A stretch of 32,168 nucleotides of DNA from an uncultured Prevotellaceae bacterium (lineage in GTDB: Bacteria; Bacteroidota; Bacteroidia; Bacteroidales; Bacteroidaceae). This document shows, piece after piece, positions 1-8,317 of the stretch; within the stretch, counting starts at the first letter, position 1, and each line of letters opens with the position of its first letter. Position numbers and translations under genes: made by a program. The DNA is taken from the NCBI GenBank assembly GCA_946540735.1, contig CAMNIN010000046.1:1-32168 (forward strand). Reading direction: 5' to 3'. The notes under the pieces are model-generated. The model ran no database searches and had not been told where the DNA came from. It was given only the letters and a program-made list of their open reading frames with translations.

Positions 1-21
1 GGTGACTCAATATGTCTGCTG

Positions 22-50
22 CAAAATTACAAATATTTTTTGAAGTCAAG
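22..50 (-). promoter_or_regulatory. Leftward Bacteroidetes-type promoter
   Basis: Read on the minus strand, 29-22 is TAATTTTG, a full match to the Bacteroidetes -7 box TAnnTTTG. CTTG at 50-47 lies 17 nt upstream as a near -33 box. It would drive a gene that starts beyond the left edge, so the target cannot be seen. Confidence 0.4.
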
Positions 51-120
51 TGTATATATCCCGAAATAGTTTTAGTGGTGAAATAAATAAATCGATGCAG
101 TTTTCTCATATCCATTTATT

Positions 121-170
121 ACCAGCGAGATAAACAAGAATTGTTTGTTTGTCTCGCTGGTGTTTTATTT
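121..170 (+). terminator. Strong hairpin, likely intrinsic terminator
   Basis: Bases 121-137 pair with 145-161 as a 17-bp stem with one G:U pair and a 7-nt loop. On the plus strand it is followed by the T-rich run gttttattt. It would stop a plus-strand transcript from beyond the left edge, but it may also act on leftward transcripts. Confidence 0.55.
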
Positions 171-190
171 GCGTATATTGAAAATAACCA

Positions 191-213
191 ACTTGTGCAA
201 ATATTGCACAAGT
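191..213 (-). terminator. Perfect 10-bp hairpin after the 53-aa gene
   Basis: ACTTGTGCAA at 191-200 and its exact complement TTGCACAAGT at 204-213 enclose a 3-nt loop. It sits 28 nt past the stop codon of the minus-strand small gene and is followed on that strand by tggttatttt, a moderate T-rich stretch, so it most simply terminates that gene. A protein-binding palindrome is the alternative. Confidence 0.45.
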
Positions 214-241
214 CTGATAGACGTGAATTGTCTATTTGTAC

Positions 242-403
242 TTAGAGGAAGTTTCTTGCAGGAATGTGACGTATCACATTGTCGTCGCCACATACAATGA
301 CATCCTCATTGTTCTTAGCTTTTTCTTCCAGCATCTCGCGCTCGGCAATCTCTAGACCACGCTCAATTCTGTCAATCATCTGCTTGTGCTCATTACTTGA
401 CAT
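242..403 (-). CDS. Small hypothetical protein, 53 aa
   Basis: I do not recognise this protein. Read from ATG 403-401 to TAA 244-242 it gives 53 residues. The N-terminal 30 are charged and helix-forming (MIDRIERGLEIAEREMLEEK), and the C-terminal 20 look like a short beta hairpin (DVIVCGDDNVIRHIPA). An in-frame TAG lies two codons upstream of the ATG, which fixes the start. The composition is protein-like, and a hairpin follows the stop. Short helix-plus-strand proteins of this shape include antitoxins and small regulators, but no toxin partner is visible, so that is only a guess. No clear promoter was found upstream. Confidence 0.6.
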   Translation of the reverse strand: MSSNEHKQMIDRIERGLEIAEREMLEEKAKNNEDVIVCGDDNVIRHIPARNFL

Positions 404-581
404 ACGCTTCTATCTTTTTATGTGTTGCATTGTTCCTGATTTCTGTAGGTTGTCCCTTTCCACCAGTTGCTATAATGCTTCTGGGGGGTACGCTATTGTC
501 TATGAGGAGCTATGAGTCAACTATTGGTATGTAGATATGAAAGAGATATGCAAAGAGGAGGTGCGAAATGAGCCTCAAGTG

Positions 582-1844
<1,263 letters not shown>

Positions 1845-1985
1845 TCATGTTTTTTGACGTTTTCCTCTAAGAAGAGTGCAATCTGGCAAGTGATTATTAT
1901 AGAACATTAACATATTGATGGATTCTGGTAATTACTCAGCACCTAAGTAAGCATAGCCATTCGGGTGGATTTGCTTTTGTTCGGG

Positions 1986-2085
1986 CGGATTTGTAATCCG
2001 GCCGCATTGAGTGAAAGCATTTGCAATGCGCTTTTAGCGGATTAAAAATCCTGATACTCACAGCATCGGGATTACAAATCCCGAT
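1986..2085. repeat. Cluster of short palindromes with ATTTGTAAT core
   Basis: Three imperfectly related palindromes occur in about 100 bp. CGGATT-tgt-AATCCG is at 1986-2000, GCATT-tgc-AATGC follows near 2017-2029, and ATCGGGATT-aca-AATCCCGAT is at 2065-2085. The shared centre is ATTTGTAAT or its complement, with the flanking arms co-varying. This looks like a family of intergenic repeat units rather than coding remnants. Confidence 0.6.
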
Positions 2086-2126
2086 GAACAACGACAAATC
2101 CCGATGAACAACGACAAATCCCGATG
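2074..2126. repeat. 20-bp tandem repeat, 2.65 copies
   Basis: ACAAATCCCGATGAACAACG is repeated exactly at 2074-2093 and 2094-2113, followed by a 13-nt partial copy at 2114-2126. The first copy overlaps the right arm of the palindrome ending at 2085, so the array probably grew from that palindrome by slippage. Confidence 0.85.
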
Positions 2127-2181
2127 GTCATAAGAAGGGAAAGTGGAGTGCTGAGTTACGGATTCTGCAAGTTGAGGTTGA

Positions 2182-2204
2182 CACTGATAAATAGCTTATC
2201 AGTG
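2182..2204 (-). terminator. Hairpin after the small exported protein gene
   Basis: CACTGATAA at 2182-2190 pairs with TTATCAGTG at 2196-2204 around a 5-nt loop; GAGG and CCTC just outside can extend the stem across a bulge. It lies 30 nt past the stop of the minus-strand gene. A U-rich tail is lacking, so terminator function is plausible but not certain. Confidence 0.45.
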
Positions 2205-2233
2205 CCTCTGTATGAACCTCTAAAAAAAACTGT

Positions 2234-2761
2234 CTACTCCGTAGCACGTCTCATTCCTTCCTCGAATTTCTCTTGCAATTGCTTGGCCAACTGATTTTCG
2301 GGATTGAGTTTCAGTGCTTTCGCATAATTGTCGATCACTGTGAGATAATAGCGTTGTCCGTTCGCTGCGGGATCCTGCACGATGCGTACCATATAGAGGA
2401 AGCCACGGAGGGTGCATACATCTGAAGCGTCGGCATTCTTCATACTTTCCATGAGATGGATGGTTTGTTCTGCTTCGGCGAGTAGGCCCTCTGTCATCTT
2501 TTCATGGGGATATGTCACAGAGAAACTGAGGGCTTGCAGTGCCATCTGATACTTGGGTTGAATGCTGTCGGGAAACATCGCGTCGATGCGTTTGAGTTCT
2601 GCAACGCAGTTTAGATATGCTTCCTGGCTGGGTTGCTGGAGTTTACTGAGCGATCGGTTGATGAGGGCATTCATTTGGCTTTCCTGGGCAATCATGCCAA
2701 CAGATGCCATCAGGAAGAAAATGATGGCAGACAGACGGGGTTTAAAAATTTGAAATGTCAT
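2234..2761 (-). CDS. Small exported helical-repeat (TPR-like) protein
   Basis: This 175-aa protein has a signal peptide (about 1-25, hydrophobic core then a GMIAQ cleavage region), so it is periplasmic or secreted. The mature part is all helical; the last third (IDNYAKALKLNPENQLAKQL) has the spacing of a TPR helix pair. No enzymatic motif is visible. Its ATG lies 20 bp inside the end of the upstream TonB-plug gene, so the two are translationally coupled and probably act together, perhaps as an accessory or periplasmic adaptor. TPR membership is inferred from pattern only. Confidence 0.7.
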   Translation of the reverse strand: MTFQIFKPRLSAIIFFLMASVGMIAQESQMNALINRSLSKLQQPSQEAYLNCVAELKRIDAMFPDSIQPKYQMALQALSFSVTYPHEKMTEGLLAEAEQTIHLMESMKNADASDVCTLRGFLYMVRIVQDPAANGQRYYLTVIDNYAKALKLNPENQLAKQLQEKFEEGMRRATE

Positions 2762-4793
2762 AAGCTTTATTGTTTTTTAATGAGACAAAAATGCCGATAT
2801 AGAAGAAGCGGTCTCGGGTAGAGGTGACGGGCGTGCCGTTTCCCTCGTATTTGAAGATAGGAGTGCGCCCGAGGATGTTGCTGAGCGAGGAATAGACGAT
2901 GACCTTCGGATGAGCAAGCCAAGTGACGTTGGCGTCGAGACTATGATAATGTGGGGTTGTCTGCATGGGGTATTTGCGCCCACTGGCATATGAGTCTGCC
3001 AACCCGAAGATGAATTTCCCGATACTGTATTTCGCTGTCAGCCGCAGGTTATGCGCCGAGGCGAATCCCGGTGCTTGTGGAGCGGTATAGTCAAGGTACA
3101 GTCTCTCTGAGTCGTTAAACGAATAAGCCAGGGTCGTGACGAGGTGCTTGACAATCGAATGGTTTTCGACGAAAAGGTCTAACCCACGGCTTGTGCCATA
3201 GCCGCCAGCGTTGCAGTCTCCTTGGGGAAACCATGGGAGATGGCGGTATCTCTTATAGTAGGACTCGATGCGGAATAAAATGCTCTGAGTGTTGTATTGG
3301 AGGCTTAATATGGCATGGTCGGCTGTGCTTTGTGGTATGCGCAGCCTGCTCATAGCGATATAGTCATCATCTGCGGTCTGGCTGTATCGGCCCAACATGG
3401 CTGAGAGTTGGAAACGTTTATGAGGAACGTAGCTCAGGGTGGTCCGTGGCATCCATAACCATTTGTGGTCGTAGCTTGTGTGCTCCATCCTGGCTGAAAG
3501 GCTTAGGAAAAGACGAGGCACCAGGCGTAGTTGGGCATCAGCGTGGGCGGCGAGCAGGTTGTAGTGCAGGTTGTAGAGATTGGTGTCATACACCTTCCTG
3601 CTATTGCGGATGTAATCTTCTACACCCGCCGACATTTTCAGCACGGGGGAGAACACCCTCCTTACTTCCGTTTTCAGATGAGTCTCATTGCGGAAACTAT
3701 AGAAATGATCGCCGGCCACCATGGCATCATCGATATCCGTGAATACCGTAGAATTGGCTGCCCCTATGAAGAGGCTATAACCATGTCCGATGTTTGTCCT
3801 GGAGGAAGTGTTGAGGTAGATGTTGTGCTCAGAAAGTGACAGATTACGTTGTTCGATATGCTGTCCGACAGAGGTGAGATCGTATCCGGCGTAGCATTTC
3901 GTGACGTTTGATGACGACATTTGGGTTTTGAATTGGGTCTCGCCAGACAGTTTGCGGTATGGACGTGTGAAATTGAATCGTCCAGGAAAGAGTTGGTCAT
4001 AAAGGCCCATGCTCGTGAAATCGGCATTGAATGACAAACTGCTGTTGCCGAAAGCCTTTGTCCCACCAAGGTTCCAGTCTACCAGTGAGGCGCTGACACC
4101 AATTTTGTCGTCTATTGCCTGATCCGTGGTCTCCATGGGGAGAACCGACGAAAGAGCCTGTCCATATTCCCCGCCATAGCCGCCTAATGTAAAATTAATG
4201 CCTTTGAAAAGGAATGGTGAGAAGCGCCCCCGGACAGTTGTGTTCTGCACATTGGTGGAATAAGGCATGAGCACATGCATCCCGTTGATGAAAAATTGGC
4301 ATTCCTCGCTCTCGCCGCCCCTGACATACAGTTTCCCGTCCTCACCTACCTTTTGGGTGCCAGGCAATGACTGCAAAGCCGCAACGATGTCACCACAGGA
4401 GTTGCCTGTCATCACCACGTCGAGGGCATCCATCGTATTGAAATTGTCGCTCTTGCTGAAGTTGTAGGTGCTGGCGGTAACCACCACCTCGTCGATGGTT
4501 GTTGCACGCTCGTGCATCGAGATCCTCAAGTCTGTGGGGCGACTAGTGGTCAGCGTGAAGTCGTCGAAACCCATGTAGGTCGCTCTGAGCGTGACTTCTC
4601 CTGTCTTGGCGGTCTCAAAAGAAAACCGTCCGAGCGTGTCGGTCAGGCATCCGTCAATCGTTCCTTCTATAAACACGTTGGCGCCTGTGAGAGGCACCTG
4701 TCCGTCTGTGACAATGCCTGTTACGGGGGTCTGACTCATCGCTTGGCAGACGATGAGCAGCATCAGTATGATAGTTGTCGGTCGTTGTTTCAT
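2742..4793 (-). CDS. TonB-plug outer-membrane protein with carboxypeptidase-like N-domain
   Basis: This 683-aa exported protein has a signal peptide at about 1-20 and a CarboxypepD_reg-like beta-sandwich at about 23-95 (VTGIVTDGQVPLTGANVFI). The segment DEVVVTAS (101-108) leads into a TonB plug at about 110-230 (LYVRGGESEECQFFINGM), and the rest is beta-barrel. SusC-type receptors are usually about 1000 aa, so this is a small receptor or channel without a visible SusD partner. The substrate is unknown. Its start codon directly follows a consensus promoter, and its 3' end overlaps the next gene by 20 bp. The LytTR regulator immediately upstream on the same strand is the obvious candidate controller. 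Confidence 0.8.
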   Translation of the reverse strand: MKQRPTTIILMLLIVCQAMSQTPVTGIVTDGQVPLTGANVFIEGTIDGCLTDTLGRFSFETAKTGEVTLRATYMGFDDFTLTTSRPTDLRISMHERATTIDEVVVTASTYNFSKSDNFNTMDALDVVMTGNSCGDIVAALQSLPGTQKVGEDGKLYVRGGESEECQFFINGMHVLMPYSTNVQNTTVRGRFSPFLFKGINFTLGGYGGEYGQALSSVLPMETTDQAIDDKIGVSASLVDWNLGGTKAFGNSSLSFNADFTSMGLYDQLFPGRFNFTRPYRKLSGETQFKTQMSSSNVTKCYAGYDLTSVGQHIEQRNLSLSEHNIYLNTSSRTNIGHGYSLFIGAANSTVFTDIDDAMVAGDHFYSFRNETHLKTEVRRVFSPVLKMSAGVEDYIRNSRKVYDTNLYNLHYNLLAAHADAQLRLVPRLFLSLSARMEHTSYDHKWLWMPRTTLSYVPHKRFQLSAMLGRYSQTADDDYIAMSRLRIPQSTADHAILSLQYNTQSILFRIESYYKRYRHLPWFPQGDCNAGGYGTSRGLDLFVENHSIVKHLVTTLAYSFNDSERLYLDYTAPQAPGFASAHNLRLTAKYSIGKFIFGLADSYASGRKYPMQTTPHYHSLDANVTWLAHPKVIVYSSLSNILGRTPIFKYEGNGTPVTSTRDRFFYIGIFVSLKNNKAYDISNF

Positions 4794-4797
4794 GCCG

Positions 4798-4829
4798 CAA
4801 AGATATGACAGGAAACGATAGCCTCCAAA
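4798..4829 (-). promoter_or_regulatory. Consensus promoter abutting the TonB-plug gene start
   Basis: On the minus strand TTTG (4829-4826) is followed after 20 nt by TATCTTTG (4805-4798), a full Bacteroidetes sigma-70-type match. Only four bases (CGGC) separate the -7 box from the ATG at 4793. Initiation at the usual distance would fall at or next to the A of ATG, giving a leaderless or nearly leaderless mRNA. Confidence 0.75.
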
Positions 4830-4869
4830 TATCCAGGACCGATGACAAAAAACACTGACAGGAAACTAT
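4806..4869 (-). promoter_or_regulatory. Direct repeat pair ATMGTTTCCTGTCA, candidate operator
   Basis: Read on the minus strand, ATCGTTTCCTGTCA (4819-4806) and ATAGTTTCCTGTCA (4869-4856) match at 13 of 14 positions and are spaced 50 bp apart. The first copy fills the promoter spacer up to the -7 box; the second lies upstream of the -33 box. The GTT core resembles LytTR target half-sites, and a LytTR gene is adjacent. Confidence 0.5.
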
Positions 4870-4878
4870 GTCAGTCGG

Positions 4879-4910
4879 CGAATGACTAAGAAAAAGGACG
4901 AATGACTAAG
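4879..4910 (-). repeat. Direct repeat pair CTTAGTCATTCG, 20-bp period
   Basis: Exact 12-bp copies lie at 4879-4890 and 4899-4910, separated by 8 bp, so they fall on one DNA face two turns apart. The right copy overlaps the stop codon of the LytTR gene. This geometry is typical of dimeric regulator sites, including LytTR sites, but a chance slippage duplication is possible. Confidence 0.5.
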
Positions 4911-5730
4911 CAATAAAAGAGCGCAGTTTGGGCACGTAAGTCCGTGATACGGGCACTGTCGTAGGGCATCCGCCAAGTTGGAGCTGATAGCCATTGGAAT
5001 TGCCTTGCGCAGAGGTGATGTTGTTGAGGTTTACAACAAATGAGCGGTGGCATTGGAAGATGTTGTCATACGACTTCAGGTCGTCGAGCACGGCGGAGAG
5101 TGTCGTGTGCACATCGGTGCTAGTCGCTTTCCCGTCTTTGATGTGGCATACCTTCACGTTGTTTTTCTGGGCCTCGATATACAGCAGGTCGTTGATTCGC
5201 AGTTGCAGGTCGTCTCCCCTGACTGTCGTGTCACGGATGGTGATGAGGATATCTGTCTGCTTTTCTGTAGTCTTTTCAAGTAATGTCTCCAGCCTGCCTT
5301 TCAGATGACGGTTATAGGATACTGTGATGGAGATGGCCGTAATGATCAGTCCGATGATGAGTGTCCAATAAAAGAAAAGAAAGAAGGCTCCGAACGTTAT
5401 GGAGTGGGGGAATATGCAGGAGAAGAGAAGGAAATTGCCGATGGCAATGAAAAGTATCAGTCCGAGAATGGCCAATGCCTGATGCCAGATCCTCCAAGGC
5501 TGGAGGTGATGGATCATTGGCCCCAATACCAGGTGGGTATAAACAATTTGGCAACCGGTCGTGACGGAGCCAAAAGCCAATGATGTCAACAGTTTGTTGC
5601 CTGGGAACCAACTGAAACCGAAGGGTTGCAGCAGATAGAGGATGAGGAAGACGATAGCGCCATAGAGAATACTGTCTCTGAACCAGTGATTGCTCTGAGG
5701 AAATGGGTATTTGTGGGTGAGGTATGGCAT
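4906..5730 (-). CDS. Membrane-bound LytTR-family transcription regulator
   Basis: This 274-aa protein has four predicted membrane segments (about 18-40, 46-66, 82-105, 112-136), a short coiled linker, then a C-terminal LytTR DNA-binding domain (about 165-270). The family pattern is visible in LLYIEAQKNN, the FQCHRSFVVNL motif and VPVSRTYV. No receiver domain is present. The membrane part may sense a signal itself or pair with a kinase elsewhere; no kinase lies in this window. It sits just upstream of the TonB-plug gene, with two direct-repeat families in between. It is divergent from porP across 169 bp. Confidence 0.9.
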   Translation of the reverse strand: MPYLTHKYPFPQSNHWFRDSILYGAIVFLILYLLQPFGFSWFPGNKLLTSLAFGSVTTGCQIVYTHLVLGPMIHHLQPWRIWHQALAILGLILFIAIGNFLLFSCIFPHSITFGAFFLFFYWTLIIGLIITAISITVSYNRHLKGRLETLLEKTTEKQTDILITIRDTTVRGDDLQLRINDLLYIEAQKNNVKVCHIKDGKATSTDVHTTLSAVLDDLKSYDNIFQCHRSFVVNLNNITSAQGNSNGYQLQLGGCPTTVPVSRTYVPKLRSFIA

Positions 5731-5899
5731 AGTCGGCGAGGGAAAAACTTATCAGCTGAGTTTTCTATCTTTCATCATGTTTGAGAATTGGGTCGATAAG
5801 ACTCGTTGCTCAAAATAAAAAACGCATGTTTGACTAAAATATTGCCTTTCCCGAAACTGGTCGCAAATTCACTGAGCCGTTGCCACAATAAATAACGCA

Positions 5900-6856
5900 G
5901 TGTTTCGTTATAAAAACGTGCTTAGACGAAAAATCCTGTTTGTCGTGATGCTGGCGCTTGCCTCTATAGGGGTCAAAGCCCAGTATGATGTGCCCTTTAG
6001 TCATTATTGGGCCATGGAACCCTATTTCAATCCCGGATCTGTGGGGAAAGAATCAAAAATCAACGTGGCGGCTGCTTATGCCATGAACTTCGTAGGGTTT
6101 GAAAACAATCCAAAGACCATGTATCTGGCAGGTGATCTCCCCTTCATGATGGGAAATATCCACAATGGTGTGGGACTTCAACTGGTCAACGACCAGATCG
6201 GTCTGTTCACGCATCAGCGTTTGGCCGCCCAATACGCTTATAAGCACAAGTTTCTGGGCGGTACGATCAGCGTGGGAATACAAGCCGGACTGATCATGGA
6301 GAGTTTCGACGGGAGTGAGGTCGATTTGGGTGAAGCCTCCGACCCCGCATTCACCACCTCTGAAGTCGACGGCCGCTCCCTGGACCTCGGCGCAGGCATC
6401 TATTATACCCACGGTCGGTGGTATGCCGGCTTGTCAGCCCAGCACCTCACGGCACCACTCGTGGAACTCGGCGAGACCAACGAACTGCAAGTGGACCGAA
6501 CATATTATTTGACAGGCGGATGCAATATTAAACTGAGAAATCCGTTTCTAACTATACATCCGTCTGTGCTTGTCCGCACCGATGGCGTGGCTTATCGTGG
6601 TGATATCACCGCACGACTCGTCTATCACCATGACGAAAAGGTCATGTATCTGGGAGTGGGATGCAGTCCCACTAATTCTGTCACAGCTATGATTGGCGGC
6701 AGTTTCCATGGTATCCGGGTGGGATATAGTTATGAGTTCTATACCTCGGGTATCAGTCTGGGAAACGGCAGCCATGAATTGTTCATCAACTACCAGACAG
6801 ACATCAACTTGGTGAAAAAGGGAAAAAACAAACATAAAAGTGTGAGAATACTGTAG
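5900..6856 (+). CDS. porP: T9SS outer-membrane protein PorP/SprF
   Basis: This 318-aa protein belongs to the PorP/SprF family: signal peptide ending at VKAQ (about residue 27), then a beta-barrel beginning with the family signature YDVPFSHYWAMEPYFNPG. In type IX secretion PorP is an outer-membrane partner of the PorK-PorN ring and helps attach cargo at the surface. The frame opens with GTG at 5900; a second GTG at 5918 also leaves a full signal peptide, so the exact start is uncertain. It is the first gene of the secretion operon, with 5 nt before porK. No perfect TAnnTTTG box precedes it; TATCTTTC at 5766-5773 is the nearest candidate. Confidence 0.93.
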   Translation: MFRYKNVLRRKILFVVMLALASIGVKAQYDVPFSHYWAMEPYFNPGSVGKESKINVAAAYAMNFVGFENNPKTMYLAGDLPFMMGNIHNGVGLQLVNDQIGLFTHQRLAAQYAYKHKFLGGTISVGIQAGLIMESFDGSEVDLGEASDPAFTTSEVDGRSLDLGAGIYYTHGRWYAGLSAQHLTAPLVELGETNELQVDRTYYLTGGCNIKLRNPFLTIHPSVLVRTDGVAYRGDITARLVYHHDEKVMYLGVGCSPTNSVTAMIGGSFHGIRVGYSYEFYTSGISLGNGSHELFINYQTDINLVKKGKNKHKSVRIL

Positions 6857-6861
6857 AGAAT

Positions 6862-8316
6862 ATGAAAATGAAGAATTTGGCAGTCGCAGTATGCACCATG
6901 GCACTCATCACCCTGACAGGATGCATGGGTGGCAAAGCCACCTCCTCCTCAGGCAGGGGAGGAGAGGTCGTGGGTGTCGGCGGCGGAAGGTCTTTCAAGG
7001 AACCGGCACCTTTTGGTATGGTGATGGTGAAACGAGGATTTCTCAAAATGGGTCTTGAAGACCAGGATACACTCTGGGGCAAGCAGACCCCCATCAAGGA
7101 AATCTCCGTCGATGGTTTCTGGATGGATGACACCGAGGTGACCAACTCCAAGTACAAGCAGTTTGTCTTCTGGGTGCGTGACTCTATCCTCCGTGAACGG
7201 CTCGCCGACCCTGCCTATGGTGGTGATGAGTCCTATAAGATCACAGAGGATAAGAACGGCGACCCCGTGACCCCCCACCTCGATTGGAAGAAATCGCTGC
7301 CCCGGAAGCCGAATGAGGATGAGCAGAGGGCTATTGAGAGTCTCTATGTCACCAATCCAGTGACCGGAGAGAAGTCGCTTGACGCCAGCCAGCTCAATTA
7401 CCGTTATGAGATCTATGACTATACCACAGCTGCTTTGCGCCGCAACAGACTCAATCCGGAGGAGAGAAACCTCAACACCGATTTTGTGGTCGATCCCAAT
7501 GAGGTGGTGATGATATCCAAAGACACCGCATACATCGATGACGAGGGCCGCATCGTGAGGGAGACCATCAACCGGCCTCTCTCCGGACCCTGGGATTTCC
7601 TCAATACCTACATCGTCAATGTTTACCCCGACACTACTTGCTGGGTAAACGATTTCCGTAACTCGGACAATGAGATGTATCTGCGCAACTATTTCAGCAA
7701 TCCCACATTCAACGACTATCCCGTGGTGGGTGTGTCGTGGGAACAAGCCAATGCCTTCTGTGCCTGGCGAACTGACTACCTGCTCAAAGGACTGGGACCA
7801 GAAGCCCGTTACGTGCAGCGCTACCGTCTGCCCACTGAAGCAGAATGGGAATATGCCGCCAGAGGAAAAGACGGATTGGAGTTTCCTTGGGAAAACCAGG
7901 ACGTGAAAAACGGCGACGGATGCTTCTATGCCAATTTCAAGCCCGACAAGGGCAACTACACCAAGGATGGCAACCTGATCACCAGTAAGGTGGGCATCTA
8001 TTCCTCGAACACCAACGGCCTGTTTGACATGGCCGGAAATGTGGCTGAATGGACCAGCACCATCTACACGGAGGCAGGCGTGGATGCCATGAACGACCTC
8101 AATCCGCAGTTGGATTACAAGGCTGCGAAGGAAGATCCCTACCGGCTCAAGAAGAAAAGCGTGAGAGGCGGCTCCTGGAAAGACCCTGAGTCGTACATCC
8201 GCTCGGCGTGGAGGTCATGGGAATACCAGAACCAACCACGCTCCTACATCGGATTCAGATGCGTGAGAAGCATCGCCACATCATCAAGCGTCAAACAAAA
8301 AGCCAGCAAGAAATAA
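6862..8316 (+). CDS. porK: T9SS ring lipoprotein PorK/GldK
   Basis: This 484-aa lipoprotein has lipobox LTGC with acyl-Cys21. The mature protein has the formylglycine-generating-enzyme-like (SUMF1) fold used structurally in PorK/GldK: VDGFWMDDTEVTNSKYKQF near 85-103, RLPTEAEWEYAARG near 320-335, and the terminal WRSWEYQNQPRSYIGFRCV. The typical long insert between the first and later blocks is present. PorK forms the periplasmic ring with PorN under the outer membrane. A Ser/Gly-rich spacer follows the acylated Cys. porL begins one base after its stop, so coupling is tight. Confidence 0.95.
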   Translation: MKMKNLAVAVCTMALITLTGCMGGKATSSSGRGGEVVGVGGGRSFKEPAPFGMVMVKRGFLKMGLEDQDTLWGKQTPIKEISVDGFWMDDTEVTNSKYKQFVFWVRDSILRERLADPAYGGDESYKITEDKNGDPVTPHLDWKKSLPRKPNEDEQRAIESLYVTNPVTGEKSLDASQLNYRYEIYDYTTAALRRNRLNPEERNLNTDFVVDPNEVVMISKDTAYIDDEGRIVRETINRPLSGPWDFLNTYIVNVYPDTTCWVNDFRNSDNEMYLRNYFSNPTFNDYPVVGVSWEQANAFCAWRTDYLLKGLGPEARYVQRYRLPTEAEWEYAARGKDGLEFPWENQDVKNGDGCFYANFKPDKGNYTKDGNLITSKVGIYSSNTNGLFDMAGNVAEWTSTIYTEAGVDAMNDLNPQLDYKAAKEDPYRLKKKSVRGGSWKDPESYIRSAWRSWEYQNQPRSYIGFRCVRSIATSSSVKQKASKK

Positions 8317-8317
8317 C

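Noticed and set aside
279..515. Plus-strand 78-codon frame at the left edge
   Set aside because: Ser/Ile/Arg-rich antisense of the 53-codon minus-strand gene plus spacer; the minus frame is far more protein-like.
404..530. Possible degraded coding fragment just upstream of the 53-aa gene on the minus strand
   Set aside because: One frame reads about 38 plausible residues to a stop overlapping the small gene, but it has no start codon, a stop upstream and no recognisable match, so it is not supported as a gene or pseudogene.
1950..2126. CRISPR array
   Set aside because: The units are 20 bp with no unique spacers, and the rest are non-identical palindromes; no cas gene is nearby.
5731..5899. 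Clear divergent promoters for porP and the LytTR gene
   Set aside because: No full TAnnTTTG box with a spaced TTTG was found on either strand; only TATCTTTC at 5766-5773 comes close, so no promoter feature is called.
6862..8316. Sulfatase-modifying (formylglycine-generating) enzyme
   Set aside because: The fold is shared, but the lipobox, gene order and family inserts identify it as the structural T9SS lipoprotein PorK.
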